From: Azadirachta indica
Taxonomy: Eukaryota; Streptophyta; Magnoliopsida; Sapindales; Meliaceae
NCBI GenBank assembly: GCA_022749755.1
Contig: CM040453.1
Coordinates: 16,191,368 to 16,255,367 of the forward strand
DNA: 64,000 nt
Direction: 5' to 3'
The position numbers and the translations under genes were made by a program. Positions within the stretch are counted from its first letter, which is position 1. Each line of letters begins with the position of its first letter. The notes under the pieces were generated by a model. The model had not been told where the DNA came from and made no database searches. It saw only the letters and a list, made by a program, of their open reading frames with translations. Of the stretch, positions 49,490 through 60,499 are shown piece after piece.

Positions 49490-50210
49490 ACAATATAAGC
49501 TGTTGATGCGGGAAAAATCAAACTATTGATGCAAGAGAATTTACTCTTCATGGTGAGGGAGAATACTAGGTGATCTAGTAGCGAGGTGGATTGTCATTCT
49601 TAAAAACTTGAATTTGGTCACAAGGAAACCTCCAAAAACTGCTATGCGTCCTTACAAGTTTCCAAATAAACCACAACACAATATTTCTCCTTGAATCCCA
49701 ACTAATCTCATATCTCAGTTAAGCAGGTCTATTTGACTCAAGAAAATCATCCTACCTGAAACAACATAGAATACAAAGTCAGAAGGGGAGCACTGAACTA
49801 TTTTAGGCAAGTCCACTATGACGCCCATATCATTACTTTGAGGGGGTTATTTTGGCTTGAATGACCTTCTCTCTTATATAATAAGAGGAAGGGCATGAAA
49901 AAGGTAATAACCATAGAAATCACTCAAAAAATACAAAAAGAGAGTTAATGTGGTGAGAAAAGTATTAGTAATATAGAAAATAGTAGAATAATGTAGTGAA
50001 ATGCCATAAACCCATGGAAAAGACAAAGATTCTTTAGTTTTAGAGAGAGGATTGAAAAAATAGAGAGATAACAATCTTTTTCAACATGAAGAAAAGGATG
50101 AATTTATATAAGGGCTTTCCTTGATTGTGATTGGCCAAGGAATGTTACCTAATTCCCTCTTTCCTTTATTTGAATAAATTTGATATTAAAATATTTATTA
50201 CCACAATAAA
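49490..50210. other. Stretch with no recognised gene
   Basis: Nothing identified on either strand. Confidence 0.4.
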
Positions 50211-50214
50211 GATT

Positions 50215-50750
50215 TCCCTTTCCTTTCTTCTAAAGTTATTCCATTAACAAAGGCATGCACATTATTGCATAGATAATGTTAGTGATAGAAACTCATGCCA
50301 TATATAAATTTCTCTTGGATCAATTTGTAAAATCTGCTATTAACATTTTGGCAACAAAGTAAAAGAAGTGCAGAATAAGCTACCTGCAAGCTAGAATAAT
50401 GTAATAACCCAGTATCTAATTAAATGTTCCGTAGTGATTATAAGGCCCTGATACCTACACAGAACATGCTCGTTCTTGTTTTCACTTGACCTTTCCCTCA
50501 TGCCCACCTCTATGTTCACCTCTACAATAATAGTATACCCGTACAAAGCAACAAATATGAAGATAAACAAATTAATAATAATAATACTGGCCATTGTAGC
50601 CATAGCATTCAACCAAGGATGGATTCTTGATAAGCTAAGATAAATCATGATATTCTTTTCGTTGCTTTAAAATCTTTAGTATAAAATTTTCATTTTCTTG
50701 GTAACATAACAAAATTCATTGTTTTTCGTTTAAAAGCTTGGTGATGATCA
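50215..50750. repeat. Tandem duplication unit B (partner 51335-51895)
   Basis: Aligns along its whole length with 51335-51895 at an estimated 75-80 percent identity. Shared landmarks are TCTAAAGTxATTCCATT, AGTGATAGAAA, TAACCCAxxATCTAAT and TTAGTATAAAxTTTTCAT. Both contain a related minus-strand open frame with the pattern LSRI...MASI. The spacing is about 1.13 kb. Confidence 0.85.
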
Positions 50751-50753
50751 TGA

Positions 50754-51202
50754 TCAGTTTCTAGAACTTCCTGTTGCTATAATTTTTTCTTCTTCTTTCA
50801 TCAATCTCTCTTTGTCTTCATCTAGTTCTTTGGCAAAAAACTCTTTAAATTCTTTGGCTATTCTGCCACTGAACATTGAGTTCATCTATTTTCTTTTTCG
50901 TCACTTTGTCTATCACTATTGTAACTTGACTCCCTTTGTATAGCCTTTCTAATTTATGTCTCAAGTCTATTTCACTCTCTTTTTGCTTGCCTATAACTAA
51001 GTTTATTCTAAAGTAGAGCCCAAGACTCAGTCTTCCTAGATAGTCCAAGAAACTCCATAAGCAGTAGCCAGTGGCAGCAAAAACTAGAATACTTGAAGAG
51101 GTTTTCAAGAATCCAGAGTAAGAGTGAAAGAAATTGAGGAATGAAGAAGAAAAAAAGCTGTTTTAGCTGGCTGATGATGCTTTGTGTAAGGTTTAATGTC
51201 AT
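50754..51202 (-). pseudogene. Small membrane-anchored protein gene with two frameshifts
   Basis: An ATG at 51200-51202 starts MTLNLTQSIISQLKQL. A frame change at a homopolymer T run (about 51149-51157) leads into the frame with SSSILVFAATGYCLW, a hydrophobic segment, and a charged helical part (ESEIDLRHKLERLYKG, VTKKKIDELNVQW). A second frame change near 50850 leads to KEFFAKELDEDKERLM and a stop at 50754-50756. About 149 codons in all. The look is of a type II/III single-pass or tail-facing membrane protein with a coiled coil. No family was recognised. It lies between the two tandem repeat units. Confidence 0.5.
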
Positions 51203-51334
51203 CTTAACAGTGGAACAAAATCAGAGAGGCCAAGGAGTTTTAGTTAGTGGACGTGTCTTTGTTTAGGTTTGAAGTATTCACATTCACAAAGATTAGATGA
51301 GATTAGATGTTAGAATCTTGATTATCATATCAAT

Positions 51335-51895
51335 GATTTGCGCTTTCTTTTTTCTAAAGTAATTCCATTGACAAATGTATTCACATTGCAGCGTGGATAA
51401 CAAGAGTGATAGAAATGTGTGGCCATATAAGTTTTTCTCTTTGATTAATTCGTAAAACCTTTTATTATCATTTTGGAAGTAAAGCAAACAAAATTGAAAA
51501 ATGGTGTGCAGAAGCCACAATTATGTGAGTAACCCAAAATCTAATCAAACACCTCGAAGTGATTAGAAGACCTTTATACCCACAGAGAAAATGCCTATTC
51601 TTGTTTTCACTTTGACCACCACCTCCACCTTTACATATAGCTCTACATTCATCAAAAATCCTCTACAAGGCAACAAATAAAAGTCAAGCAAATTAAAAGT
51701 AATAATACTGGCCATTTTAGCCAAAGCATGCCATGAGTGGCGGATTCTTGATAACCTAAGAGAAGTCATGACACTCTCACCTATATCTTTGAATTCTTAG
51801 TATAAATTTTTCATTTACTTGTTAAACATAATGGAATTCCTTTTTTTTTTTTTTGTTGCAGAGAAAAGCTTGATGACAATGATTATGGTTAGTAC
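51335..51895. repeat. Tandem duplication unit A (partner 50215-50750)
   Basis: See unit B. The minus-strand frame at 51769-51563 corresponds to 50648-50391 in unit B. Similarity ends near 51895, just after the AGCTTGATGA landmark that in unit B borders the 3' end of the small membrane-protein gene. Confidence 0.85.
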
Positions 51896-51899
51896 TTAG

Positions 51900-53825
51900 A
51901 CATTAGATATTTATACTAGGTAATTATTGTAGTAGATAACAAATAAAACCAAATTATTGAAAAAAAAAAAGCGCTAGTGTTGTTTACATATTGTTGGAAG
52001 AAATAACGATCCCTCCGCTAAACGACATATTTCATCTTTGGTTGCCTTATAACTTGCCCACTTGTAATTTGAGAAAATTAACCAAAATGCCCAATACTTA
52101 GACTGAATTTTCAGTAAAATCTACTGTTCAAAATTTGTTAAAAAAATGATTCACTTGAATTTTTTTAGACGAAAATACCCCTATTCAAAGTAAATGCTGG
52201 TCTTTTTTAAAAATTTTTTATGAGGGTATTTTAATCCAAATGGATCATTTATTATACATATTTTGAATAGTGATCATTTTAGAAAATTAAATTCCTAATT
52301 TGGTTACTATTGAAAATCTTCCTTTTAATTTAAACGATAAATCGTACCTAAACAATGTCGTTTAAGCAGCCTCTCCACTCTACTTATACTAAACATTTGT
52401 TGCAAATTTAGTACTTTTTAAATAAGAAAATAACTAAAACTACTTCACTCCAAATCACATTATAATCTCATTAATTTATAAATAGGGATATTTTCACATT
52501 CCTTATCTGAGTTTTAAGATTATATTACTTAGATAATAAGAATTGATAATGTATCACTTACCTTTCCTTAACTCTTAGTCAAGCTAAATCATACGATAAT
52601 TTATTATAACACCCTCAATTTATTTTAAAATTTAGAAAGAATTTAAAAAACCAAAATCTCCACTGAGCAAAAAACTAAAAAATAATCACCACATATTACT
52701 TAGAAAATAAAAATTTCTTTTGATGTTCTCGATTTAAATAAAACACGTACAATTCAAGCTTTTCCTTGGCTTCTCTTGAAACAAGCTTTTCTTTGGATAG
52801 GTCTTAATTTAGATAGTAATTTTTTCTCTTATGAATACACACTCTTGTAAAAAATCTTGAGAAATCTTTTCATATTTATTTCCTATGTTAATTCTTTTTT
52901 TTTTTATAAATCTTATGACATTTACCTTTTTTTCCTTGAAGTTAACAATCAAATATAATGGCATGGGAGGTAATTGATACATTCCCAATTCTTTCTAAAT
53001 AATAGATGCTAAACCTCATGGGAGAATGTGATAACATCCATTTATACATATAAAATTCAAATCAAATGCCGGAGTCAAGATATCAATTTTTAAGCATGAT
53101 TGATGTACCAACTTTCTAATCTTTTTTCTTTTTATATATAATAATAGTAATATGAATTTAGGATAACCGTAACTTATATTTGTAAAATATAAAAGGTATA
53201 TTATATATATATAAACAAAAAATTTTATTGTGGCACAACTAGAAGCATGAATGATTCATTGTCTTTAGCTAATATTAGTGTGAGGAAGGTATATTATACG
53301 CTATAATACACACACACACACACACATCCACCTTTTGAAGCTAGTTACAGAGAATAACATTTGTCATGCTTTGTGAAGTAATTCTAGTCAGAAATAAGGC
53401 AATTACCAGAACTTAAGTTTGAGGCCTTCAATTATCCAAAAAGAAGAGAGAATTTGTAGACCAAGATAGAGTTTTCATACGAGTGCATGAAAAGCAACGT
53501 CAACATTTGGGTGGTGGATCAATTTGCAAAGGTGCTTTTTAGATTTGACCATGCCTTGGTAGATATTCTGCAAGTGTAGATAAGGGAACCAATATTACAA
53601 CCCAGAGAGCCTTGGATGGCTTCTGGTATAAATCGGCCTTGATGTAGCCAAAGCTTGTGATATAGATTGGTTTTAAGTATTGCTTCTCATGGTTTTGTGA
53701 TAGTTTATGGAGGACAAGGCTATGATCCATTAACCATCCTAATAAATCATGTCCAAACAGCAAGTTAGTGAATTAAGACCTCCATGAGGCATAGTTCCCT
53801 CTTCTAGAAAGTTCGAAAGGGATTT
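51900..53825. other. Non-genic AT-rich stretch with (AC)n microsatellite
   Basis: An (AC)n run is at 53308-53326. No recognisable gene is present; the minus-strand frame at 53539-53763 is unsupported. Long A/T runs occur, e.g. about 51841-51855 and 51959-51970. Confidence 0.4.
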
Positions 53826-53829
53826 AGTA

Positions 53830-54307
53830 TGTTAGGGATTTTTAATGGTTTTGATGATGCAAAGAGTAACACAAGAAACTCGTAGCCAATCCAAGCATAA
53901 ATGCATTGTCCTTAAGAAAATTTTTACTCCTCTAAGACAATGTCTTAATATAAACAAGTTTTATATAGCAATATTCCATCCAAAATACAATGGTTATTAG
54001 TTTTATAAGGTTGCATTCCCAAATATAGAACCCTTGAACAAATACAAATATAATTCTCTAAAGTTTGGGGAATGACGGGAAATTAAAGACTAGAAAGACA
54101 TTTTCTAATATTTCTTTATATCTATATGGCCAAAATATGGCATATATTGATGGGAATTTATATACTCTTTCATTTAGAATATGTCTTCCTATAGCAACAT
54201 TTTATTTATTATTTAACTCCATAACTTCACCATATTAAGATATGTTAATATGGTTATAATACTAAATATATTTTGAAATATTATTTATATTTATAATGTA
54301 TACAACA
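53830..54307 (-). mobile_element. Complete copia-type LTR, 478 bp, at the edge of the right segmental copy
   Basis: On the minus strand it begins TGTTGTATACATT right after a polypurine tract (54308-54322, GAAGGGGGAT) and ends AATCCCTAACA. TG/CA ends and PPT adjacency define it as a 3' LTR. Its inner part (54005-54307) is the counterpart of 1-304. Whether the 53830-54004 part is also duplicated cannot be seen because the left copy is cut by the window edge. Confidence 0.6.
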
Positions 54308-55460
54308 ATCCCCCTTCATTTCAAAATATATATTAGAAAAATATTTATAATTCAATTCATATGTATTAGTGCTCTAAGAACCAGTTATTAGACAACTAAT
54401 CGTGTTTTATAGGAATTTAGTGAAACATAATTAGGTATCTTGCCATATGGAGTGACTTAACATAATAAGGTATAAGGTCAATAGTATAACAAGTGACTTG
54501 TTATTACCCTTATAAACTTATTTGATGAGATCTCCAATCACATAAATGGTTACCATCACTTTTGTTTTTGTTCTAGGCATCCTCTCCTCCAAAGCTTTTG
54601 AAACCACAAATCTCTTTAATGGATTTGTCAAAAAATTGGCCAAAATTAATTGTCACATCGTCATTTAAGTGATCTTGTCATGTCTTTTTTAAGACTTTTC
54701 ATTTGATCTAAATGATTTAAAGGTTGAGATACACATTTTATTTTTTAAGTTGAAAGCTTTTCAGCATAGTTCATCTCCATTAAAGGCATTTCAATATTAA
54801 TATATCACTTTTCACTATGCTATTTTAATAATAAAAGATTATCACATTTCATACTAGTGGTGTCTTTTTTAAATATTCATTTAATTACCTTTATAACAAT
54901 CAAATAGTCTAATTGAAGACTAAAATTATTCATTATTCGTAAAAAACAAAAAATATATACCAATAACGCCTATAATACATGAAATCATATTTCATATAAT
55001 TGTTTGTTAAATATAAAAGGCTTCTATAACATATATTTCCTCTAATAAAATGAGACTAATCTTCAATTAAGTATACATATTGTTTTTAATAATAATTCCT
55101 CCTCATAATTTAACTAGTCATGATAAACCATGCACAATCTCTTTTATCTCATTCATGCTAGTAACCAATACAATATTTTTAACTAATTTACACCATTCAA
55201 AACTAGCAAGCAAAATAGATGTACACTTGTAAATTAAGGTCAAATTAATAAATATGTTAATAAAATTCAAAATCATAAAAATATTATTATGAATTATATA
55301 TCTTAAGACCATCATATCAATGCACAAATATTATGTCGAATATGTTCAAAAGTATAAATTATTTAGTAAAGACTTTGCTTGATTATATTGAAAATAATCC
55401 AATACTATTAGGGTCACTAGAAGAAATACCAATGAAAGAGAAGTTCAAAAGGAGAACCTT
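54308..55460 (-). mobile_element. Decayed copia internal remnant, right-copy counterpart
   Basis: Duplicate of 305-1390, with the polypurine tract next to the LTR at 54308-54322 and the same RNase-H-like tail near 54580-54660. It has an extra stretch near 55034-55085 that the left copy lacks. The primer-site-like sequence is more diverged here (TGGCATTAGAGC is still visible on the minus strand near 55455-55475). Confidence 0.35.
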
Positions 55461-55469
55461 AGCTCTAAT

Positions 55470-56580
55470 GCCACGTGAAAGAAAAATGTATATTTTATAT
55501 TTCTTAAATAAATTAATATAAATAGAAAAGGTACCTTTGTATAGGCTGTGCAATGTTGATGAAAAAGGAAAGAAAATATGCAAAACATAAGAAATATTTT
55601 CAAGAAAAATGTAGTAAGAATCGTGCAAGTATTTGAATGATAATGATAATAAATATTCTAATAATAATATTATTATTGTTGTTATTATAAAATGATTAAT
55701 AAATAATAAATTGAAAACCCAAATTTTTTTAATTTCAAAAACTAAAAAAAATTAATAAGAATAACAAAAAATTATACTTACGAGAATAAAGAGAAAAGAG
55801 ATAAATAAACTTTCATGAAGCTTTAATAAGAGTTAATTCTTTCAAACAAATTATTTATAACGGCTAATAGAAATAAGAACTCTTTGAATTGATACTCATA
55901 CTATATTACAATTGCGGACCTGCTATCAGACTTATATTATCATAGTGTCTGAGCTGCAAACAACAAAACACAAAAGGACTTGCCAAAATAATTACAAATA
56001 TATATTCAAATAATAATACGCATATAAATATTAATTTTAACTCTGCAAATTAATCACCCCAAACTCATTCTTTTTCTTGCATATGATTAGCTTTCATACC
56101 ATCGTATTTATTTGTTTATTTTTATAAAAATTTTGGATAAGTGGAAAAATCTCACGTCACAAAGCATCAAACCCTTTCTACCTACTATTATTTAAACTTA
56201 AAATGGTATAGCATCAAGTGCTTCACAGACAACTCGAGCCACATCTAAAAGCATACCATCAAATTAAGTTGTTGACTTATATCAATATATTAACAATATA
56301 ATTGTAGTGGAACTAATATTCTAAATCAAGTTAAATTGTGAACTGTTAAAAAACTTGCTATCGTAGTTATTGTTCCCTTTGGTCATTATGCCAAGTGAAT
56401 GGGAACAGAAGATTATTTAATATTACGAAGTGGGATATTATAATAACAATAATTAATATTTATTAAAAAATAAATAATATAATAAGAATCATAGTTATAG
56501 TTTAACTAATATTAAATATAATAAATTGAAAAGGAGCAATTTTTTCATAATTTATTTATTAAAAAAATAAAAAAAATAAT
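55470..56580. other. Non-genic upstream block of the right TFIIS-like unit
   Basis: Counterpart of 1400-2490. No gene recognised. Confidence 0.6.
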
Positions 56581-56703
56581 AGACAGCAGCAACGATTTCG
56601 CGCCAAGACTTTTTATTTTGAAGTTTAAATCTTTGTTTAGAACTGACCGTTGTAAGAAGATTGATAAGAGTAACGTATTGGCGCCAAAATCTTGAGTTCA
56701 AGG
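56580..56703 (+). repeat. SINE-like module upstream of TFIIS-like copy 2
   Basis: Starts ACAGCAGCAACGATTTCGCG and contains GAACTGACCGTTGTAAGAAG and GAGTTCAAGGGC. It is absent from the corresponding site in copy 1 (about 2495-2515) but present in diverged form at about 9490-9640 in the third unit, so it was probably lost from copy 1 rather than gained in copy 2. Confidence 0.75.
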
Positions 56704-56838
56704 GCTACGGTATATATCTACAAATCCGCGTATTTAGTTTGAAGTAGGAAACTTGTAACTGATATGCTAACTGCCAGATAACAAGAGTTTAATTCACTCT
56801 CAACTAGGTTAGAATTGTATTCATTAACATGTATAGCT

Positions 56839-56846
56839 TGTAAATA
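56839..56846 (+). promoter_or_regulatory. TATA-like box of TFIIS-like gene copy 2
   Basis: TGTAAATA, 196 bp before the ATG, identical to copy 1. Confidence 0.5.
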
Positions 56847-57034
56847 CCTGTGTTTTATTCTATCTGTCACTCTGTTTACTACAAAACCTTCCGTAAATCG
56901 CTGAGGGAAAAAGCTTTCTTCTGTTTAACTTTATAATTTAGAACTGCGTTTCTTCTTCCTCTACGTCTATATTCGTTCAGTGAAACCAATTCAGAGACAA
57001 CCAGAAGAGAAATAGAGAAATCGAGTACCCACAA

Positions 57035-57955
57035 ATGGAGCAAGATTTGCTGCGTCTTGCTGAGGATGCCTTGAAAGCTGCAGAGAGTGCTGCCAATGTC
57101 GACGACGGATTCTCTGTCAACAAACACCCTGAAGTTTGCCGGTGCGTTGCATTGTTGAAGAAGCTCAAAGAGTTTCCGGTGAGCTATGATGTTCTGGTTT
57201 CAACTCAAGTCGATAAACGGCTTCGACATCTCAGGAATCATAACAAAGAGAAGGTCCGATTAATGGCTAAATGGCTGCTTGAGATTTGGAGCACAACAAT
57301 CAAACACGGTTTATCAAGAAACCGAAAGAGAGGTGTAAATGTAATCTCAGTTACATCAAAGAAGTGCAGAAACGATGAGGCCTCCGGAAATAAGAGAAAA
57401 CGTGACGGGGAAGAAGATGGAGTTGAGAAAGAGGAACGGGCTTTTAGCTGTTTCAAAAAACCATCAACAGAACCTAGCGTTTTTAACCAAACGGTTATTG
57501 TATCGATCAAGTCTTTGGATGCTTCCCGTAACAAGGTTCGAGAAATTCTCGTGGAAGCATTAAGGAAAGTTAGAGGGGAGGTTGCTGGTGAAGTTAATGA
57601 AGAGACGAAGAAGAAAGTAAGAGCTTGTGACCCAGTTGCAGTTGCCGCGTCAGTTGAGTCTGTGATGTTCAAGAAGTTGGGGCCATTTAATGGCGCAAAG
57701 AAATTCAAGTACAGATCTATCATGTTCAATATCAAGGACGCAAAGAATCAAGATTTCAGAAGGAAAATTCTTCTTGGAGAAGTGAAGCCAGAGATAATTG
57801 TTGGTTTGAACACAGAAGAGATGGCAAGCAATGAAAGGCAGTGTGAGATTAAGCAAATTAAAGAGAAAACTTTTTCTAGGATTCAGGAACCAGTAAAGGA
57901 GGAATCAGTAAGAAAATCAGACAACGAATTAGTATGGGTGGAATCGATGTGGTGA
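57035..57955 (+). CDS. TFIIS-like transcription elongation factor protein without zinc ribbon, copy 2
   Basis: 306 codons, the same length and domain order as copy 1: N-terminal TFIIS bundle (about 30-88), basic linker (about 90-160), polymerase-binding central domain (about 162-282), no zinc ribbon. By eye, 22 residues differ from copy 1. Only one is in the first 90 residues (K3Q), 14 fall in residues 91-160, and seven in the rest (D187V, E193K, V205A, R236A, T259N, R273K, G293R). No stops or indels are present. Conservation of both folded domains with a drifting linker suggests that both copies are, or recently were, under protein-level constraint. It probably acts in the nucleus; the biochemical role is inferred from family only. 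Confidence 0.9.
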   Translation: MEQDLLRLAEDALKAAESAANVDDGFSVNKHPEVCRCVALLKKLKEFPVSYDVLVSTQVDKRLRHLRNHNKEKVRLMAKWLLEIWSTTIKHGLSRNRKRGVNVISVTSKKCRNDEASGNKRKRDGEEDGVEKEERAFSCFKKPSTEPSVFNQTVIVSIKSLDASRNKVREILVEALRKVRGEVAGEVNEETKKKVRACDPVAVAASVESVMFKKLGPFNGAKKFKYRSIMFNIKDAKNQDFRRKILLGEVKPEIIVGLNTEEMASNERQCEIKQIKEKTFSRIQEPVKEESVRKSDNELVWVESMW

Positions 57956-58104
57956 TGAAAGCAGAGCAGACCAAGCAGGCAGGCAAGAATAAGTTTGTCC
58001 CTCGTTATTTTTCCACGTTTATTTTAGCTATTAGAAGACTGTTTCATTCTTTGTTTGTAGTGATGTTTAATGCTGTTTCCACGTAAAATTTACCTTACAT
58101 TTGT

Positions 58105-58110
58105 AATAAA
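58105..58110 (+). terminator. Polyadenylation signal of TFIIS-like gene copy 2
   Basis: AATAAA, 150 bp after the stop, at the same relative position as in copy 1. Confidence 0.5.
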
Positions 58111-58119
58111 GTTCTTTGA

Positions 58120-60215
58120 GAATGGAATATGATACAAGATGATTAAGTGTTTTCCAGCTGGCATCTATTTTTGATTGAACTGATCTTCATTTGGTGGACC
58201 TGAAGAAGTGATGGATGATATAACAGGTGGACTGAAGCTTTTATAGTTTGTGTTTCTGGGAAAGTTTTATCAGTCCAATCTCGTCTCCCTTGGAAATTCG
58301 TATACATTCATCAATTTTCAACTATTATGCTTTTGTGATGATTGTGAAAATATTTTGCAATAAATTAACCAACCCACTTCATGATAAAATCGAGATTTCA
58401 GTTTTTAGATCCGAAATGACAATGTTAGATATTATTAACACACATCCTTCTGATCCCGTTGGATAATCTGTTAAAGTTGGTTATAATTTAACTCTCTAGA
58501 GAGCAAAATCAGGGATTCTAAGGTCTACATTATTTCTAATTGAAAGGCATAGTGTAATGTAGTTTAGAGTCAGAATTTTCAATTACAACAAAATTAGATT
58601 GAAGGCACAGCATGTACCCTACCTCTGAAACAAGCCCACCTTGAATCCATTTCAGCATTAAAATCAGTACCAACTGCAATAAATTTTTGCCTGAAATCTA
58701 AACTTTGTGTCCACAAGATCAAGGAATTTGCAAGAATATTTGGTGTATAACTCCGATTTCATTTACTAGTTTCTTTTCAAGCACCATGAAAAGGTAGAAT
58801 TTGCATATTTCCACATGAGCGAAGTCTTCATGTCTGTCCTGTAACTTGCAAAACAAATAGACGAAATGAAATATAAAGAGACAATGATAATCTTCAACAC
58901 GCGTCTAATTCTCAGACTTAATTCATTTTATTGTATTTCTACTGCCTCTCCAAGCACAAAATAACATTTATCAATTTCAACGACTATGAAAACGAACAGG
59001 TACTCTTTAATACGAACAAAGAAATATGAAGTATTTAAACAATTTAGTCTCATTATCTTAATAACTCAGGAGACGGATGCTTCCTCACCATCAAATTTCA
59101 ATATCTACACGTGAGCTCTGATGGGTTTTTAGCTCAACCTCCTGACTTTCAAGAGAGATATGGTGCTCCGAAAGACTAGAGATTTAGTGGCTGGTGGGGT
59201 TCAGGCCATTACTTGATCGTCAAGAAGCAACATGTTGTATATGCAGTCAAATCACGTAAGAAATAATTCATCTGTAACAAAAGCAGAATTAACAGTGTGA
59301 AAAAAATTCAACCTTCACAAGAACACACACGTTTTGCCTGTTGCGGTACTCGAATCTGCTCCGAGTTGGACTGCAATTAATGGACAAGTCTTACCCTAAA
59401 AATGTAATTGAATGTTGTCCATTGAAGTTCCTGAATCCTTCAAAACAAGGTTATCCCTCCTGATATAAGATCACAATCATCCTAAGGCAGCATTGTTGCG
59501 AAATAAAATTTTTTTTTAATCCACTTTAATAAATTCCCGCACGACAAACTGTAGGAAAGGCTGAAACGCAGATCCAACTCACTCGCCAATAGGCGAGATC
59601 ATATCCCTTGCCTATTATGTAATTATGTTCTACTTTTTAAGCAAATTTTTGTTCAACTTTTGAAGAGTACTAGAAGAAACTTGAGGTAGCTGACGCAATA
59701 TGTTGAACAACATGTATATTATTTTGAAAATATACGGACCATATGCCCAAAATCAAGGTGATTTGTAGTAACTTAATTACCATAGTATACCTGGAAAATT
59801 CATTTCTTTAAGCACTTCACAAATTGAAAATCATATATGTGGGTGTCAATTTCCCACACAAGTGCTCGTATTTTCTGGACTACAAGCAACCAAACGCAAA
59901 GGCAACTGCCCAAATGAACTACAAATAATATAGATGCAGGAAAGACCAGCATCAATTCAAAATTAAAAATACACGAATTTGTTATCTTAGTTAATAACCT
60001 AAAATTCATTCTCATTCCCATCCTCACCCATATAATCAAATTCTCAATTAATAAAATAACAAACAATTATATTTAGAGTTCTGATTCCTTTGCTTCTGTA
60101 CTGAAAACCATTGTTTGTTATAGAGCTTTCAGTCAATTAAGAATTAGCCTTCCCTCAATCATTCATTCATCTAACCCCTCGACCACCAAAAGTTATCATT
60201 TTCCCTAATCTCTCA
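58120..60215. other. Non-genic block (right copy)
   Basis: Counterpart of 3930-6030, nearly identical. No gene recognised. Confidence 0.6.
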
Positions 60216-60227
60216 TCAATCAACAAA

Positions 60228-60495
60228 ATGCAAGAAACCAGAGCTGATATAATAGTTGGTTTCAAGTTTAGTCCTTCAGATTAAAAACTAGTTGAGTATT
60301 ATCTTTACAGGAAGATTTCAAGACAACCCATCTCCTTTGTTGATTATATTGTTAAGAATGCGATATTTACAATAGGCATAAACTTGGGGAGATTTGAAAC
60401 TTATATGGAGAACTCGTATTGATCAATGAAGAGGATGATCTCTATTTCTATACCAAGAGAAGAAAAAGAATCCCAATGGTTGTAGAATTGGTAAC
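60228..60495 (+). pseudogene. NAC-domain fragment (pseudogene), right copy
   Basis: Reads VGFKFSPSD, then a TAA stop where the left copy has Lys, then KLVEYYLYRKIS. The same frame change as the left copy precedes DDLYFYTKRRKR. The left copy's TAG (6222) is GAG here. Thus the two copies share the frameshift (ancestral) but differ in their stops (later, independent decay). Confidence 0.75.
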
Positions 60496-60499
60496 TTTT

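Noticed and set aside
53539..53763. 74-codon minus-strand frame
   Set aside because: No motif, and not part of the duplicated segments.
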